From Streptomyces spinosus (lineage in GTDB: Bacteria > Actinomycetota > Actinomycetes > Streptomycetales > Streptomycetaceae), in NCBI RefSeq assembly GCF_020400655.1, contig NZ_JAINRC010000005.1, positions 186,001 to 250,000 of the forward strand: a stretch of DNA of 64,000 bases, written 5' to 3'. The position numbers were made by a program, and so were the translations under genes. The notes beneath the pieces were generated by a model that was given only the letters and a program-made list of their open reading frames with translations, had not been told where the DNA came from and ran no database searches. Shown here one piece after another: positions 1-8,612 of this stretch. The number at the start of each line of letters is the position of its first letter. The stretch's first letter is position 1.

Positions 1-800
1 GGGTCGAGCTGGGGGTCCCCTCGGAGCGGGCGGAGCCGGACCCTCGGGGGAGGGAGCCCGAGGAGACCCTGGAGCCCGACTACAACGTGGCGCCGACCAA
101 GGAGGTCTACGCCGTCCTCGACCGCCCCCTGAAAGACGCGGACTCCCCGCGTCCGGTTCGCCAGCTGCGCAGGCTGAAGTGGGGCCTGGTGCCGTCCTGG
201 GCGAAGACCCCGGAGGGCGGCGCCCGGATGATCAACGCCCGCGCGGAGACCGTCCACGAGAAGCCCGCCTACCGGCGCGCCTTCGCCGCCCGCCGCTGCA
301 TCCTGCCGGCCGACGGCTACTACGAGTGGGTCACCGGCGCCCAGGAGCGCGACCTGGAGGTCGAGGGCAGGAAGAAGCGGCCGCGCAAGCAGCCGTACTT
401 CGTGCTGCCCGCCGACGGCTCGGTGTTCGCGATGGCCGGCCTGTACGAGTTCTGGCGCGACCGGACCCTGCCCGACGACCACCCGCGGGCCTGGTGGGTC
501 ACCTGCTCGGTGATCACCACCGAGGCGGAGCAGACCCCGCTGGCCGTGGCCCCCGCCGAGGGTCCGCGCTCCCTCGCCGAGATCCACCCCCGGATGCCCC
601 TGATGCTCACCCCGGACCGCTGGGACGCCTGGCTCGACCCCTCCCGCACGGACCCCGACGACCTGCGCGGGCTGCTGGCCCCGCCGCCGGCCGGCCTGAT
701 GCGGGCCTACCCGGTCTCCACCGCCGTCAGCAACGTCCGCAACAACGGCCCGGAGCTGCTGAAGGAGCTGGAGGCTCCCGAAGAGGGCACACTCTTCTGA
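1..800 (+). CDS. SRAP-domain protein (SOS response-associated peptidase family), 5' partial
   Basis: The reading frame is open from the left edge of the window, so the start and the catalytic Cys2 are missing. SRAP proteins (YedK/HMCES) bind abasic sites in single-stranded DNA and form a thiazolidine crosslink through Cys2. Visible family motifs are YNVAPTKEV near the N-terminus, INARAET with its DNA-contacting Asn, the GYYEW motif with the active-site Glu, and HPRMPLML with the conserved His. A charged insert (EVEGRKKRPRKQ) follows GYYEW, as is common in actinobacteria. The next gene starts 1 nt after the stop, so the two are probably co-transcribed. Family identity is secure; the role in abasic-site protection is inferred from the family. 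Confidence 0.9.
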   Translation, partial: VELGVPSERAEPDPRGREPEETLEPDYNVAPTKEVYAVLDRPLKDADSPRPVRQLRRLKWGLVPSWAKTPEGGARMINARAETVHEKPAYRRAFAARRCILPADGYYEWVTGAQERDLEVEGRKKRPRKQPYFVLPADGSVFAMAGLYEFWRDRTLPDDHPRAWWVTCSVITTEAEQTPLAVAPAEGPRSLAEIHPRMPLMLTPDRWDAWLDPSRTDPDDLRGLLAPPPAGLMRAYPVSTAVSNVRNNGPELLKELEAPEEGTLF

Positions 801-801
801 C

Positions 802-1485
802 GTGACCAAGGCGACAGACGTGACAGACGTGACAGATGTGACAGACGTGACAGGCGTGACCGCACAGACCGTCGGTACGGACGCCGGGGACGCCCGGATC
901 ACCTGGCACCCGGCGAAGAAGGCCCGGCTGGTGCTGGCCGTCGGCCACGGCGCAGGCGGCGGCATCGAGGCGCGCGACCTCCGGGCGCTCGCGGCCGCGC
1001 TGCCCGCCGGCGGCGTGACCGTCGCCCTCGTCGAGCAGCCCTGGCGGGTCGCCGGCAAGAAGATCGCGCCCGCGCCGAAGACCCTGGACGCCGGATGGCG
1101 GGGCGTGTGGCCCGCGCTCACCGGGCCGGGCCTGCCGGTGATCGCCGGGGGGCGCAGCGCCGGCGCCCGCGTCGCCTGCCGCACGGCGGCCGAGCTGGGC
1201 GCGCACGCCGTGCTCGCGCTGAGCTTCCCGCTGCACCCGCCGGGCAAGCCGGACAGGTCCCGGGCGGAGGAACTGCTGGGGGCCGGGGTGCCCACGCTGG
1301 TCGTCCAGGGCTGCAACGACCCCTTCGGGAGGCCAGCGGAGTTCCCGGAGGGTGACTTCCGGCTCGTCGAGGTGCCGCACGGCGATCACGGGTTCGCCGT
1401 TCCCAAGCGCGCGGAGATCACCCAGGAGCGGGCGCTGGAGGTCGTCACCGGCGCGGTACGGGAGTGGACCGCGTCACTCGGGTGA
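802..1485 (+). CDS. Alpha/beta-hydrolase, TEX30/KANL3-like
   Basis: A 227-residue protein with a single alpha/beta-hydrolase fold. It has VGHGAGGG near residue 50, the nucleophile elbow GGRSAGA around residue 116, a DPFG acid-loop segment and the C-terminal HGDHGF motif with the likely catalytic His. Its substrate is unknown. The N-terminus is odd: a 9-nt unit (GTGACAGAC) is repeated in frame at about 811-861, giving TDV repeats and several possible in-frame GTG starts (802, 820, 829, 838, 847, 856). I keep 802 because a GAAGAGGG sequence lies upstream; a later start would lose only the repeat. The sigma-R-type promoter of sigR begins a few bases after the stop. Confidence 0.8.
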   Translation: MTKATDVTDVTDVTDVTGVTAQTVGTDAGDARITWHPAKKARLVLAVGHGAGGGIEARDLRALAAALPAGGVTVALVEQPWRVAGKKIAPAPKTLDAGWRGVWPALTGPGLPVIAGGRSAGARVACRTAAELGAHAVLALSFPLHPPGKPDRSRAEELLGAGVPTLVVQGCNDPFGRPAEFPEGDFRLVEVPHGDHGFAVPKRAEITQERALEVVTGAVREWTASLG

Positions 1486-1488
1486 CCC

Positions 1489-1515
1489 GGGAATGTTGTG
1501 CGGTGGGCCGCTGTT
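1489..1515 (+). promoter_or_regulatory. Sigma-R-dependent promoter (sigRp2 type)
   Basis: GGGAAT at 1489-1494 is followed by exactly 18 nt and GTT at 1513-1515. This fits the SigR consensus GGAAT-N18-GTT perfectly. It lies upstream of the long SigR start at 1576, so it should drive autoinduction of the extended isoform, as described for sigRp2 of S. coelicolor. Match and spacing are seen; activity is inferred. Confidence 0.85.
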
Positions 1516-1575
1516 GAGCCGATCGGAAGTGCCGACGGCTTCGGCACCGACGTCGCAGGAGAGGAAGTCCGCCGC

Positions 1576-2436
1576 ATGGTTTCGACCATCTGCCCGGCCC
1601 GCAGCAGCCGCACTGACCTGGACTGGTCGGTGCTGCACGCGGCCAAGACCGCTCCTGCTCGAGCGGCGGCAGGCACGGGTCGTGTTCTATCCTCCGAATC
1701 GAGTGGGACCGGTTTCGGTCCTATCCGGGATCTTGAGGAGGTGGGTCCGGTCACCGGTACCGACGCAGGGACCGACAACGGCCAGGCGGAGCTGCCCGAG
1801 GGCCAGGGCGTCAGCGCGGACGCGTCCGATGAGTCGACCGCGGAGCGCAGCGCGCGCTTCGAGCGGGACGCGCTCGAATTCCTCGACCAGATGTACTCGG
1901 CCGCGCTGCGCATGACGCGCAACCCGGCCGACGCCGAGGACCTGGTGCAGGAGACGTACGCCAAGGCGTACGCGTCCTTCCACCAGTTCCGCGAGGGCAC
2001 CAACCTCAAGGCGTGGCTGTACCGCATCCTCACGAACACCTTCATCAACTCCTACCGCAAGAAGCAGCGCGAGCCCCAGCGCTCCGCCGCGGAGGAGATC
2101 GAGGACTGGCAGCTCGCCCGTGCCGAGTCGCACATGTCGACCGGTCTGCGCTCCGCCGAGTCGCAGGCGCTCGACCACCTGCCCGACTCGGACGTGAAGG
2201 CCGCGCTCCAGGCCATCCCCGAGGAGTTCCGCATCGCCGTCTATCTCGCGGACGTCGAGGGGTTTGCCTACAAGGAGATCGCGGACATCATGGGGACACC
2301 CATCGGTACGGTGATGTCCCGGCTGCACCGGGGCCGCCGTCAGCTGCGCGGCATGCTGGAGGACTACGCCCGTGAGCGCGGGCTGGTCCCGGCCGGCGCC
2401 GGAGAGTCGAACGAAGCGAAAGGCTCGGGCTCATGA
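1576..2436 (+). CDS. sigR: ECF sigma factor SigR (thiol-oxidative stress), long isoform start; short form starts at 1741
   Basis: SigR directs RNA polymerase to thioredoxin, mycothiol and protein-quality genes under disulfide stress. Region 2 ([20 protein letters not shown], then the DLVQ segment) and region 4 ([32 protein letters not shown]) are intact. Two starts make sense. ATG 1576 has AGGAGAGGAAG upstream and adds exactly 55 residues before GTG 1741, which has GAGGAG directly in front and gives a 231-residue protein beginning [11 protein letters not shown] 55-residue extension is the unstable sigma-R' isoform known from S. coelicolor. The stop overlaps rsrA by ATGA, so sigma and anti-sigma are translationally coupled. 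A longer reading frame back to 1498 runs through the promoter and is not used. Confidence 0.95.
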
Positions 2437-2744
2437 GCTGCGGAGAGCCGCACGAGACGGACTGCAGTGAGGTCCTCGACCACCTGTACGAGTTCCTCGA
2501 CAGCGAGATGCCGGACGTCGACCGCGACAAGTTCCAGCACCACTTCGAGGAATGCTCGCCGTGCCTGGAGAAGTACGGCCTGGAGCAGGCCGTGAAGAAG
2601 CTGGTGAAGCGGTGCTGCGGGCATGACGACGTGCCCGCCGACCTGCGGGCCAAGGTCATGGGGCGGATCGACCTGATCCGCTCCGGGCAGACCGTGCCGG
2701 AGCACGATGTCACCAAGGCCCCGGCAGCACCGCGGGAGTCCTGA
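2433..2744 (+). CDS. rsrA: Redox-sensitive zinc anti-sigma factor RsrA
   Basis: RsrA holds SigR inactive when reduced and zinc-bound; oxidation forms a disulfide, releases zinc and frees SigR. The 103-residue protein carries the ZAS signature HHFEECSPC (His37, Cys41, Cys44) plus Cys3, Cys11, Cys61 and Cys62. This is the cysteine set of the S. coelicolor protein except that position 31 is Arg, consistent with that cysteine being dispensable. The ATG overlaps the sigR stop by 4 nt. No obvious hairpin terminator follows in the 110 nt before the next gene. Identification is firm from motif, size and partner. Confidence 0.95.
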
Positions 2745-2855
2745 CACGCCGGGGCATATCACCCGAACGTGCTAATGCTCAGGTCGTAAGCCCCGCATCC
2801 CCCGATTCCGCCCTAGGCTCCCAGCCTGGATGAGGCACGGTCGGGGAGGGGCGTG

Positions 2856-4160
2856 ATGGACGCGGTACCGGCAAGGGCACGCGGCTTCGTCGCCGCCGTC
2901 GCCCTGTCGGCCGTCCTGTGCCTGCTGCCCCTACCGGTGGCGCACACCCCCTGGGAGGCGACGGCCCTGCTCGCCGCGCTCTACGCGGCCTGCGAGCACG
3001 CCGTGCGCCGCCGCTTCGGCGGCACCTTCTACCCGGTGCTGCTCGCCGGCGCGTTCCTGCTGCCCCCGGCGGCCGCCGCGCTCGTCCCGGTGCCCGCCGC
3101 GCTGCTCTCCCCGGTCGAGCACCCGCCCGCCCTGCTGCGGCGCGTGTGGCGGGCCGCGCAGCCCGCGCTCGCCGTGTGGGCCGCCGCCCGGACACACCGC
3201 GCACTCGGCGGCGAGGACGCCGTCCTCGGCTCGGACTTCCCCTCCGCGCTGCTGCCCGCGGGCGCGGCCGTCCTCGCGTTCTGCCTGGTGCTCACCGCGC
3301 TCGACGGCGGCCTGCGCGCGGCGGCCGGGCTGGTGCCGCTGCGGCGGGCCTGGCGCGGGCTGCTGGCGCGCTCGCCGGCCCCCGTCGCCGTGCACGGACT
3401 CGCCGGGCTGATGATGGCCGTGCTCTGGCGCAGCCCCTACGGCCCCGTCGCCGCGCTGCTCGTGCTGCTGCCGATGGGCGTCTCCTGGTGGGTCTTCGCC
3501 CTCTACCACCGCGAACGCGCCGCCCACCAGGCCACCATCCGCGCCCTCGTCCAGGCCGTCGACATCAAGGACGGCTACACCCGCGGCCACAGTGAACGCG
3601 TCGGACACGCCTCCGTGCTGATCGCCCGCGAACTCGGCATGGACGAGGACCGCGTCGAGGTGCTGCGCTTCGCCGGCATCCTGCACGACGTCGGCAAGCT
3701 GGGCGTGCCCACCCGGCTGCTGCGCAAGGACGGTCCGCTCACCCCGGAGGAGCGGCGGATCATCGAACTGCACCCCGAGTACGGCCACCAGATGGTCCGC
3801 GGCATCTCCTTCCTCGGCGAGGCCCGCGCGGCCATCCTCCACCACCACGAACGGCTCGACGGCAGCGGCTACCCGTACGGTCTGGCCGGCGACCGCATCC
3901 CCGAGTCCGCCCGGATCGTCGCCGTCGCGGACGCCTTCGACGCCATGACCTCCACCCGCTGCTACAGCAGGGCCCGCCCGGTCGAGGCCGCCGTCGCCGA
4001 GCTGGAGCGCTGCGCCGGGGCCCACTTCGACCCCCGGATGGTCGGCGCGCTGGTCCGCGCCCTGCGCCGCTCCGGCTGGCATCCGGCGGTCACCGCCGAC
4101 GAACCCGCGTACGGCACCGCGCCCGCGGAGCGGACCCCCAGCACCGGGGCACCCCGATGA
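2856..4160 (+). CDS. Membrane HD-GYP domain protein (putative cyclic-di-nucleotide phosphodiesterase)
   Basis: The N-terminal ~215 residues are hydrophobic with five or six likely membrane segments. They are followed by a cytoplasmic HD-GYP domain: RGHSERVGHA, ILHDVGK (His277-Asp278), HPEYGH, and HHHERLDGSGYP with a true GYP motif at 338-340. HD-GYP proteins typically hydrolyse c-di-GMP; Streptomyces relies mainly on EAL and HD-GYP enzymes for this, so a signalling role is plausible but substrate is not shown by sequence. ATG 2856 is preferred over GTG 2853 because GGGGAGGG at 2843-2850 then sits 5 nt upstream. It overlaps the next HD-domain gene by ATGA, suggesting the two work together. Confidence 0.85.
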   Translation: MDAVPARARGFVAAVALSAVLCLLPLPVAHTPWEATALLAALYAACEHAVRRRFGGTFYPVLLAGAFLLPPAAAALVPVPAALLSPVEHPPALLRRVWRAAQPALAVWAAARTHRALGGEDAVLGSDFPSALLPAGAAVLAFCLVLTALDGGLRAAAGLVPLRRAWRGLLARSPAPVAVHGLAGLMMAVLWRSPYGPVAALLVLLPMGVSWWVFALYHRERAAHQATIRALVQAVDIKDGYTRGHSERVGHASVLIARELGMDEDRVEVLRFAGILHDVGKLGVPTRLLRKDGPLTPEERRIIELHPEYGHQMVRGISFLGEARAAILHHHERLDGSGYPYGLAGDRIPESARIVAVADAFDAMTSTRCYSRARPVEAAVAELERCAGAHFDPRMVGALVRALRRSGWHPAVTADEPAYGTAPAERTPSTGAPR

Positions 4161-5428
4161 CCGTCCTGCGGCTGATCCACGGCGCCGCCGCCCTCGTCGC
4201 GGCCGGCTCCCTCGCCGTCACCCTCTGGACCGGCCTGCACGACCGGGGCGTCGCGCTCGCCTTCGGCGTGCTCATAGCCGCCGGCGAACTGACCCGCTGG
4301 AGCGACGAGCAGGGACAGCGGCAGGCCGCCCCCCTCGGTGCCGCCGGCGCCCTGTCGTACGCCCTGCTGGGCGCCGACGCCGGACGGCCCGGCCAGCACG
4401 GAGCCGCCCAGGTCGTCACCGTCGTCCTCCTCGCCACCGTGCTCGGCGCCGTCCCGCACATCTGGTCCGGCCGCAGCCCCACCGTCGACCACCTGACCCG
4501 CCGGATCCTCACCGTCGGCTTCGCCGCCGTGTGCTTCCAACCCCTCTACAGCCAGGGCGTCTTCGCCCGGTGGGGCGGCCCCGCCTACGCCCTCCTGCTG
4601 CTCACCCTGCTCGCCCTCACCTCCCTGTGCGGTGCGGTCCTGGCCGCCGCGCTCGCCCACTGCCGCACCCGCTGGCCGTTCGGCCCGCTGCTGCGCGAGG
4701 AACTGCGCGGACTGCTCGGCATCGGCTCCGCGATCTGCGCGACCGGCGCCGTGATGGCCCTCGCGGTCGCCGTCGTCGGCCTGTGGGCCCTGCCCGTGTT
4801 CTGCCTGCCCATGCTGCTCGTACAGCTCTCCCTGAGCCGGTACGCCGCCGTCCGCGCCACCTACCGGCAGACCATCGCCTCCCTGGCCCGCGCCACCGAG
4901 ATCGCCGGCTGCACCCCCGCCGGCCACGCCCACCGCGTCGCCGCGCTCAGCCTCGCCGTCGGCCGGGACCTCGGCCTGAGCGGACCCGAACTGACCGTCC
5001 TGGAGTACGCGGCCCTGATGCACGACATCGGCCAGCTCAGCCTGGTCGACCCGGTCCCGGCCGGCGCCACCGCCGGCCTGCCCGCCGCGGAGCAGCGGCG
5101 CATCGCCCTGCTCGGCGGTGCCGTCGTCCGGCAGACCGGCGTGGACGCGGCCGTCGCCGTCGTCGTGGAACGGCAGGCCGACCCCTACCGGGAACAGCCG
5201 CTCGCCGCCCGGATCGTCCGGGCCGTGAACGCCTACGAGGAGCGGACCCGTGACGCCGGTCCCGAAGGCCCGCTGCGCGCACTGGAGGAGCTGCGGCTCG
5301 GCACCGCCGGGGACTACGCTCCCGAGGTCGTGGAGTCGCTCGCCCGGGTGCTGGCCGGGCCGCCGGGCGTGCGGGAGCGGGTGCCGCCGCGGCGAACGGG
5401 ACTGTCTGACCCGCGCCCGGCTGGGTAA
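4157..5428 (+). CDS. Membrane protein with degenerate HD domain
   Basis: A 423-residue partner of the preceding HD-GYP gene, overlapping it by 4 nt. About seven hydrophobic segments fill residues 1-230. The C-terminal region keeps an HD-type core (AGHAHRVAALSLAVGRDLGL, then LMHDIGQLSLVDP) but the GYP motif and several metal ligands are missing; where the upstream gene has HHHERLDGSGYP this one reads VVERQADPYREQP. It may therefore be a non-catalytic or regulatory paralogue from a duplication. Membrane topology and the HD remnant are seen; loss of catalysis is inferred. Confidence 0.75.
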   Translation: MTVLRLIHGAAALVAAGSLAVTLWTGLHDRGVALAFGVLIAAGELTRWSDEQGQRQAAPLGAAGALSYALLGADAGRPGQHGAAQVVTVVLLATVLGAVPHIWSGRSPTVDHLTRRILTVGFAAVCFQPLYSQGVFARWGGPAYALLLLTLLALTSLCGAVLAAALAHCRTRWPFGPLLREELRGLLGIGSAICATGAVMALAVAVVGLWALPVFCLPMLLVQLSLSRYAAVRATYRQTIASLARATEIAGCTPAGHAHRVAALSLAVGRDLGLSGPELTVLEYAALMHDIGQLSLVDPVPAGATAGLPAAEQRRIALLGGAVVRQTGVDAAVAVVVERQADPYREQPLAARIVRAVNAYEERTRDAGPEGPLRALEELRLGTAGDYAPEVVESLARVLAGPPGVRERVPPRRTGLSDPRPAG

Positions 5429-5538
5429 CCCATGGGTAATGAGCGCCTTTCCCACGGCACGTGGTTGGATGCGAGGGAGAGGGTGTCCGGGGGCACAAGC
5501 CAGCCCACAGCGGGAAATGGAACTGGCAGGCGGGAATC

Positions 5539-6519
5539 GTGAGGATCTTCGGCAAGGGACGGCACCGGCCCTCCGCCTCCTGGCGGCAGGCCACCGACCG
5601 GGCGTTCACGCTCATCGGCGACGGCCGGTACGAGGACGCGGGCGAGCTGCTGACACGGGCCGCCGATCTGGAACCCTGGCTGTCGGAGTCCTGGTTCAAC
5701 CTGGCCCTGCTGCACAAGTTCCGGCACGACTGGGAGCAGGCGCGCGCGGCCGGACTGCGCGCGGTCGCCCTGCTCGAACGGGAGACCGGGGCGCCCGACT
5801 GGTGGAACGTCGGCATCGCCGCGACCGCCCTGCAGGACTGGCCGCTGGCCCGCCGCGCCTGGCAGGCGTACGGGCTGAAGGTGCCCGGCGGAGCCGCGGC
5901 CTCCGCCGAGCCCGTCGGCATGGAGCTGGGCAGCGCGGCCGTACGGCTCTCCCCGGAAGGCGAGGCCGAGGTCGTCTGGGGCCGCCGGCTGGACCCCGCG
6001 CGGATCGAGGTGCTGTCGATCCCGCTGCCCTCGTCCGGGCGGCGCTGGGGGGAGGTCGTGCTGCACGACGGCGTCCCGCACGGCGAGCGCACCACCTCGG
6101 ACGGGCACTCCTACCCGGTCTTCGACGAGATCGAGCTGTGGGCGCCGTCGCCCGTCCCCACCTGGGTGGTCCTGCTGGAGGCGGCCACCGAGGCCGACCG
6201 GGACGCGCTGGAGCAACTCGCCGCGGACGCGGGCTTCGCGGCGGAGGACTGGTCGTCGTCGGTACGGCTGCTGTGCCGGATGTGCAGCGAGTCCCGCATG
6301 CCGTCCGACGAGGGCGACGGGGTGCACCTGGACCCGCACGACCACAGCGAGCCGGGTCACCCGGGGCCGCTCGGGCACCGCACGGACGGGCAGCTGTGGG
6401 TGCCGGAGCGGGAGTGCGGTGTCGCGGCCCCGGCGTCCCTCGTGCGGGGGCTTCTCGACGGATGGGTCGCCGACAGCCCGGACTCGCGGGACTGGCGCGA
6501 TCTGGAAGAGGTCTGCTGA
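5539..6519 (+). CDS. TPR-containing protein of unknown function
   Basis: The start at GTG 5539 (MRIFGKGRHRPSASW) is chosen because GGCAGGCGGG lies just upstream; a longer frame from 5461 lacks a ribosome-binding site. Residues ~15-110 form about two TPR-like helical hairpins (AFTLIGDGRYEDAGELLTRA, then SWFNLALLHKF), typical of protein-interaction scaffolds. The C-terminal two thirds (~120-326) resemble proteins of unknown function found next to deformylase in Streptomyces and include a cysteine pair, LLCRMCSE. It lies 65 nt upstream of def in the same direction. I do not recognise an enzymatic motif. Confidence 0.7.
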   Translation: MRIFGKGRHRPSASWRQATDRAFTLIGDGRYEDAGELLTRAADLEPWLSESWFNLALLHKFRHDWEQARAAGLRAVALLERETGAPDWWNVGIAATALQDWPLARRAWQAYGLKVPGGAAASAEPVGMELGSAAVRLSPEGEAEVVWGRRLDPARIEVLSIPLPSSGRRWGEVVLHDGVPHGERTTSDGHSYPVFDEIELWAPSPVPTWVVLLEAATEADRDALEQLAADAGFAAEDWSSSVRLLCRMCSESRMPSDEGDGVHLDPHDHSEPGHPGPLGHRTDGQLWVPERECGVAAPASLVRGLLDGWVADSPDSRDWRDLEEVC

Positions 6520-6584
6520 GCGGGCGCCGTACCCTGTATCAGCAACATCTCTGCCCTGTTCTTTGAGGAAGGCGTACGTCGGTC

Positions 6585-7235
6585 ATGGCGCAGCAGGACA
6601 CCGATCAGCAGCACGCGGGCGTGCTCCCCGTCGACGGCGAGGGCTATGTCGTCGACACGGAGGACTGCGAGGAGCGCGAGAGGGCCTGGCGCGAGCGCGG
6701 CACCTCCCGGCCGATCACGGTCGTCGGCAACCCGGTGCTGCACAAGGAGTGCAAGGACGTCACCGACTTCGGCGAGGAGCTCCAGCAGCTCGTCGCCGAC
6801 ATGTTCGCCAGCCAGCGCACCGCCGAGGGCGTGGGCCTGGCCGCCAACCAGATCGGTGTCGACCTGAAGGTCTTCGTCTACGACTGCCAGGACGACGAGG
6901 GCGTCCGGCACGTGGGCGTGGTCTGCAACCCGAGGCTCGTCGACCTGCCCGCCGAGAAGCGCCGGCTGGACGACAGCAACGAGGGCTGCCTGTCCGTGCC
7001 CACGGCCTACGCGTCGCTCGCCCGCCCCGACTACGCCGAGGTGACCGGCCAGGACGAGCTGGGCAACCCGGTCAAGGTCCGCGGCACCGGCTACTTCGCC
7101 CGCTGTTTGCAGCACGAGACCGACCACCTCTACGGCTACCTGTACATCGACCGGCTGTCGAAGCGGGACCGCAAGGACGCGCTGCGGCAGATGGCGGAGA
7201 ACGAGCCACGCTACCCCGTGGTCGCCAACGACTGA
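6585..7235 (+). CDS. def: Peptide deformylase
   Basis: Removes the N-formyl group from nascent proteins. All three metal-site motifs are present: GVGLAANQ at residues 82-89, EGCLS at 133-137 (metal ligand Cys135) and HETDH at 177-181 (two His ligands and the catalytic Glu). The 216-residue protein carries a ~40-residue N-terminal extension rich in Asp, Glu and Gln relative to the classical enzyme, a feature of one of the Streptomyces paralogues. The start at ATG 6585 follows GAGGAAG. A strong hairpin follows the gene. Streptomyces usually has several deformylases, so this one need not be essential. Confidence 0.93.
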   Translation: MAQQDTDQQHAGVLPVDGEGYVVDTEDCEERERAWRERGTSRPITVVGNPVLHKECKDVTDFGEELQQLVADMFASQRTAEGVGLAANQIGVDLKVFVYDCQDDEGVRHVGVVCNPRLVDLPAEKRRLDDSNEGCLSVPTAYASLARPDYAEVTGQDELGNPVKVRGTGYFARCLQHETDHLYGYLYIDRLSKRDRKDALRQMAENEPRYPVVAND

Positions 7236-7253
7236 GCGACGCCGCGCACTCGG

Positions 7254-7289
7254 GGCGCCCCGTCCGGGATTCTTCCCGGGCGGGGCGCC
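7254..7289 (+). terminator. Hairpin terminator after def
   Basis: A 16-nt stem (GGCGCCCCGTCCGGGA with TCCCGGGCGGGGCGCC, one U-G wobble) around a 4-nt loop, 18 nt after the deformylase stop. The U-tract is weak, as is usual for Streptomyces terminators. Confidence 0.75.
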
Positions 7290-7526
7290 TTCGCGTTGCC
7301 GTGTCCCGCTCGTTCGTGCGTCGAACAACCGGTCCCTTCCAGGGCCCCGGTGATCCTTAACCAGTCACACAAGGGGGGATTCGGGGCGCCTAGGGGTGGT
7401 GAATGAGGCAAATCCGTTCCCACGGCGGTCAGTTGTGGTGCTGAATGGAAGTGCGGGACACGCAACGGCGCACGCCCGGCACAACGGGAGGGGTGTGCGC
7501 TCCTGGCGGCTGAGAGGGGTTTGTTC

Positions 7527-8612
7527 GTGCAGGCTTTCCCACACAGCACCACAGCGACGCAGACGGCGGTCGTGGTCCCACCCTCACTGGCACTGCCGGT
7601 GATCGAGTCCGCCTTTCCACGGCAACGGCATCCGTATTGGCCACGGCTCCAGGAGAAGACCCGGCTCTGGCTCCTGGAAAAACGGCTCATGCCGCCGGCC
7701 AAGGTCCAGGAATATGCCGATGGCCTGTGCTACACCGACCTCATGGCGGGGTACTACACCGGTGCCCCCGACGAGGTCCTCCAGGCCATAGCCGACTACA
7801 GCGCCTGGTTCTTCGTCTGGGACGACCGCCACGACCGCGACATCGTGCACGGCCGGGCGGGCGACTGGCGACGGCTGCGGCACCGGCTGCACGCGGCCCT
7901 GGACGCACCCAGGCACCATCTGCACCACCCCGACCCGCTGGTGGCGGGCTTCGCGGACAGCGTGCTGCGGCTGTACGGCTTCCTTTCACCCACCTGGAAC
8001 CAGCGGTTCGCCCGCCACTTCCACGCGGTCGTCGAGGCCTACGACCGTGAATTCCGCAACCGCACCGAGGGATACATACCCGGTGTCGAGGAATACCTCG
8101 CGCTGCGCCGGCTCACCTTCGCGCACTGGATATGGACCGACCTGCTCGAACCCAGTGCCGGATGCGAACTACCGGACCATGTTCGGAAAAACCCGGCCTA
8201 CCGTCGGGCGGCCCTTCTCAGTCAGGAATTCGCCGCCTGGTACAACGACCTCTGTTCGCTTCCGAAGGAAATAGCGGGCGACGAGGTGCACAATCTCGGA
8301 ATCAGCCTCATCACCCACAAGAAGCTGACTCTCGAAGAGGCGGTGGACGACGTCAGGCGGCGCATCGAGGAATGTGTCAGCGAATTCCTCCTGGCCGAAC
8401 GGAGCGCGCTGAGGTTCGCCCGCGAGCTCGACGACGGAACGGTCCGCGGAAAGGAGCTGAGCACCGCGGTCCAGTCCTGTGTCGGCAATATGCGCAACTG
8501 GTTCAGCTCCGTCTACTGGTTCCACCACGAGTCCGGCCGGTACAGGGTCGACAGCTGGGACGACCGCTCCACGCCCCCGTACGTCACGAACGAAGCGGCA
8601 GGTGAGAAATGA
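7527..8612 (+). CDS. cyc1: Epi-isozizaene synthase (class I sesquiterpene cyclase)
   Basis: Cyclises farnesyl diphosphate to epi-isozizaene, the precursor of albaflavenone. The Mg2+-binding motifs sit at the positions known for the S. coelicolor enzyme: DDRHD at 99-103, and the NSE triad N240, S244, E248 within NDLCSLPKE. Length (361 aa), the N-terminus [11 protein letters not shown] and long identical stretches match my memory of that enzyme. GTG 7527 is chosen over an in-frame TTG at 7521 because GAGAGGGG at 7512-7519 is then properly spaced. It overlaps the P450 gene by ATGA, making a two-gene operon. The 237 nt upstream hold no other gene; no pathway regulator lies beside it. Confidence 0.95.
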   Translation: MQAFPHSTTATQTAVVVPPSLALPVIESAFPRQRHPYWPRLQEKTRLWLLEKRLMPPAKVQEYADGLCYTDLMAGYYTGAPDEVLQAIADYSAWFFVWDDRHDRDIVHGRAGDWRRLRHRLHAALDAPRHHLHHPDPLVAGFADSVLRLYGFLSPTWNQRFARHFHAVVEAYDREFRNRTEGYIPGVEEYLALRRLTFAHWIWTDLLEPSAGCELPDHVRKNPAYRRAALLSQEFAAWYNDLCSLPKEIAGDEVHNLGISLITHKKLTLEEAVDDVRRRIEECVSEFLLAERSALRFARELDDGTVRGKELSTAVQSCVGNMRNWFSSVYWFHHESGRYRVDSWDDRSTPPYVTNEAAGEK

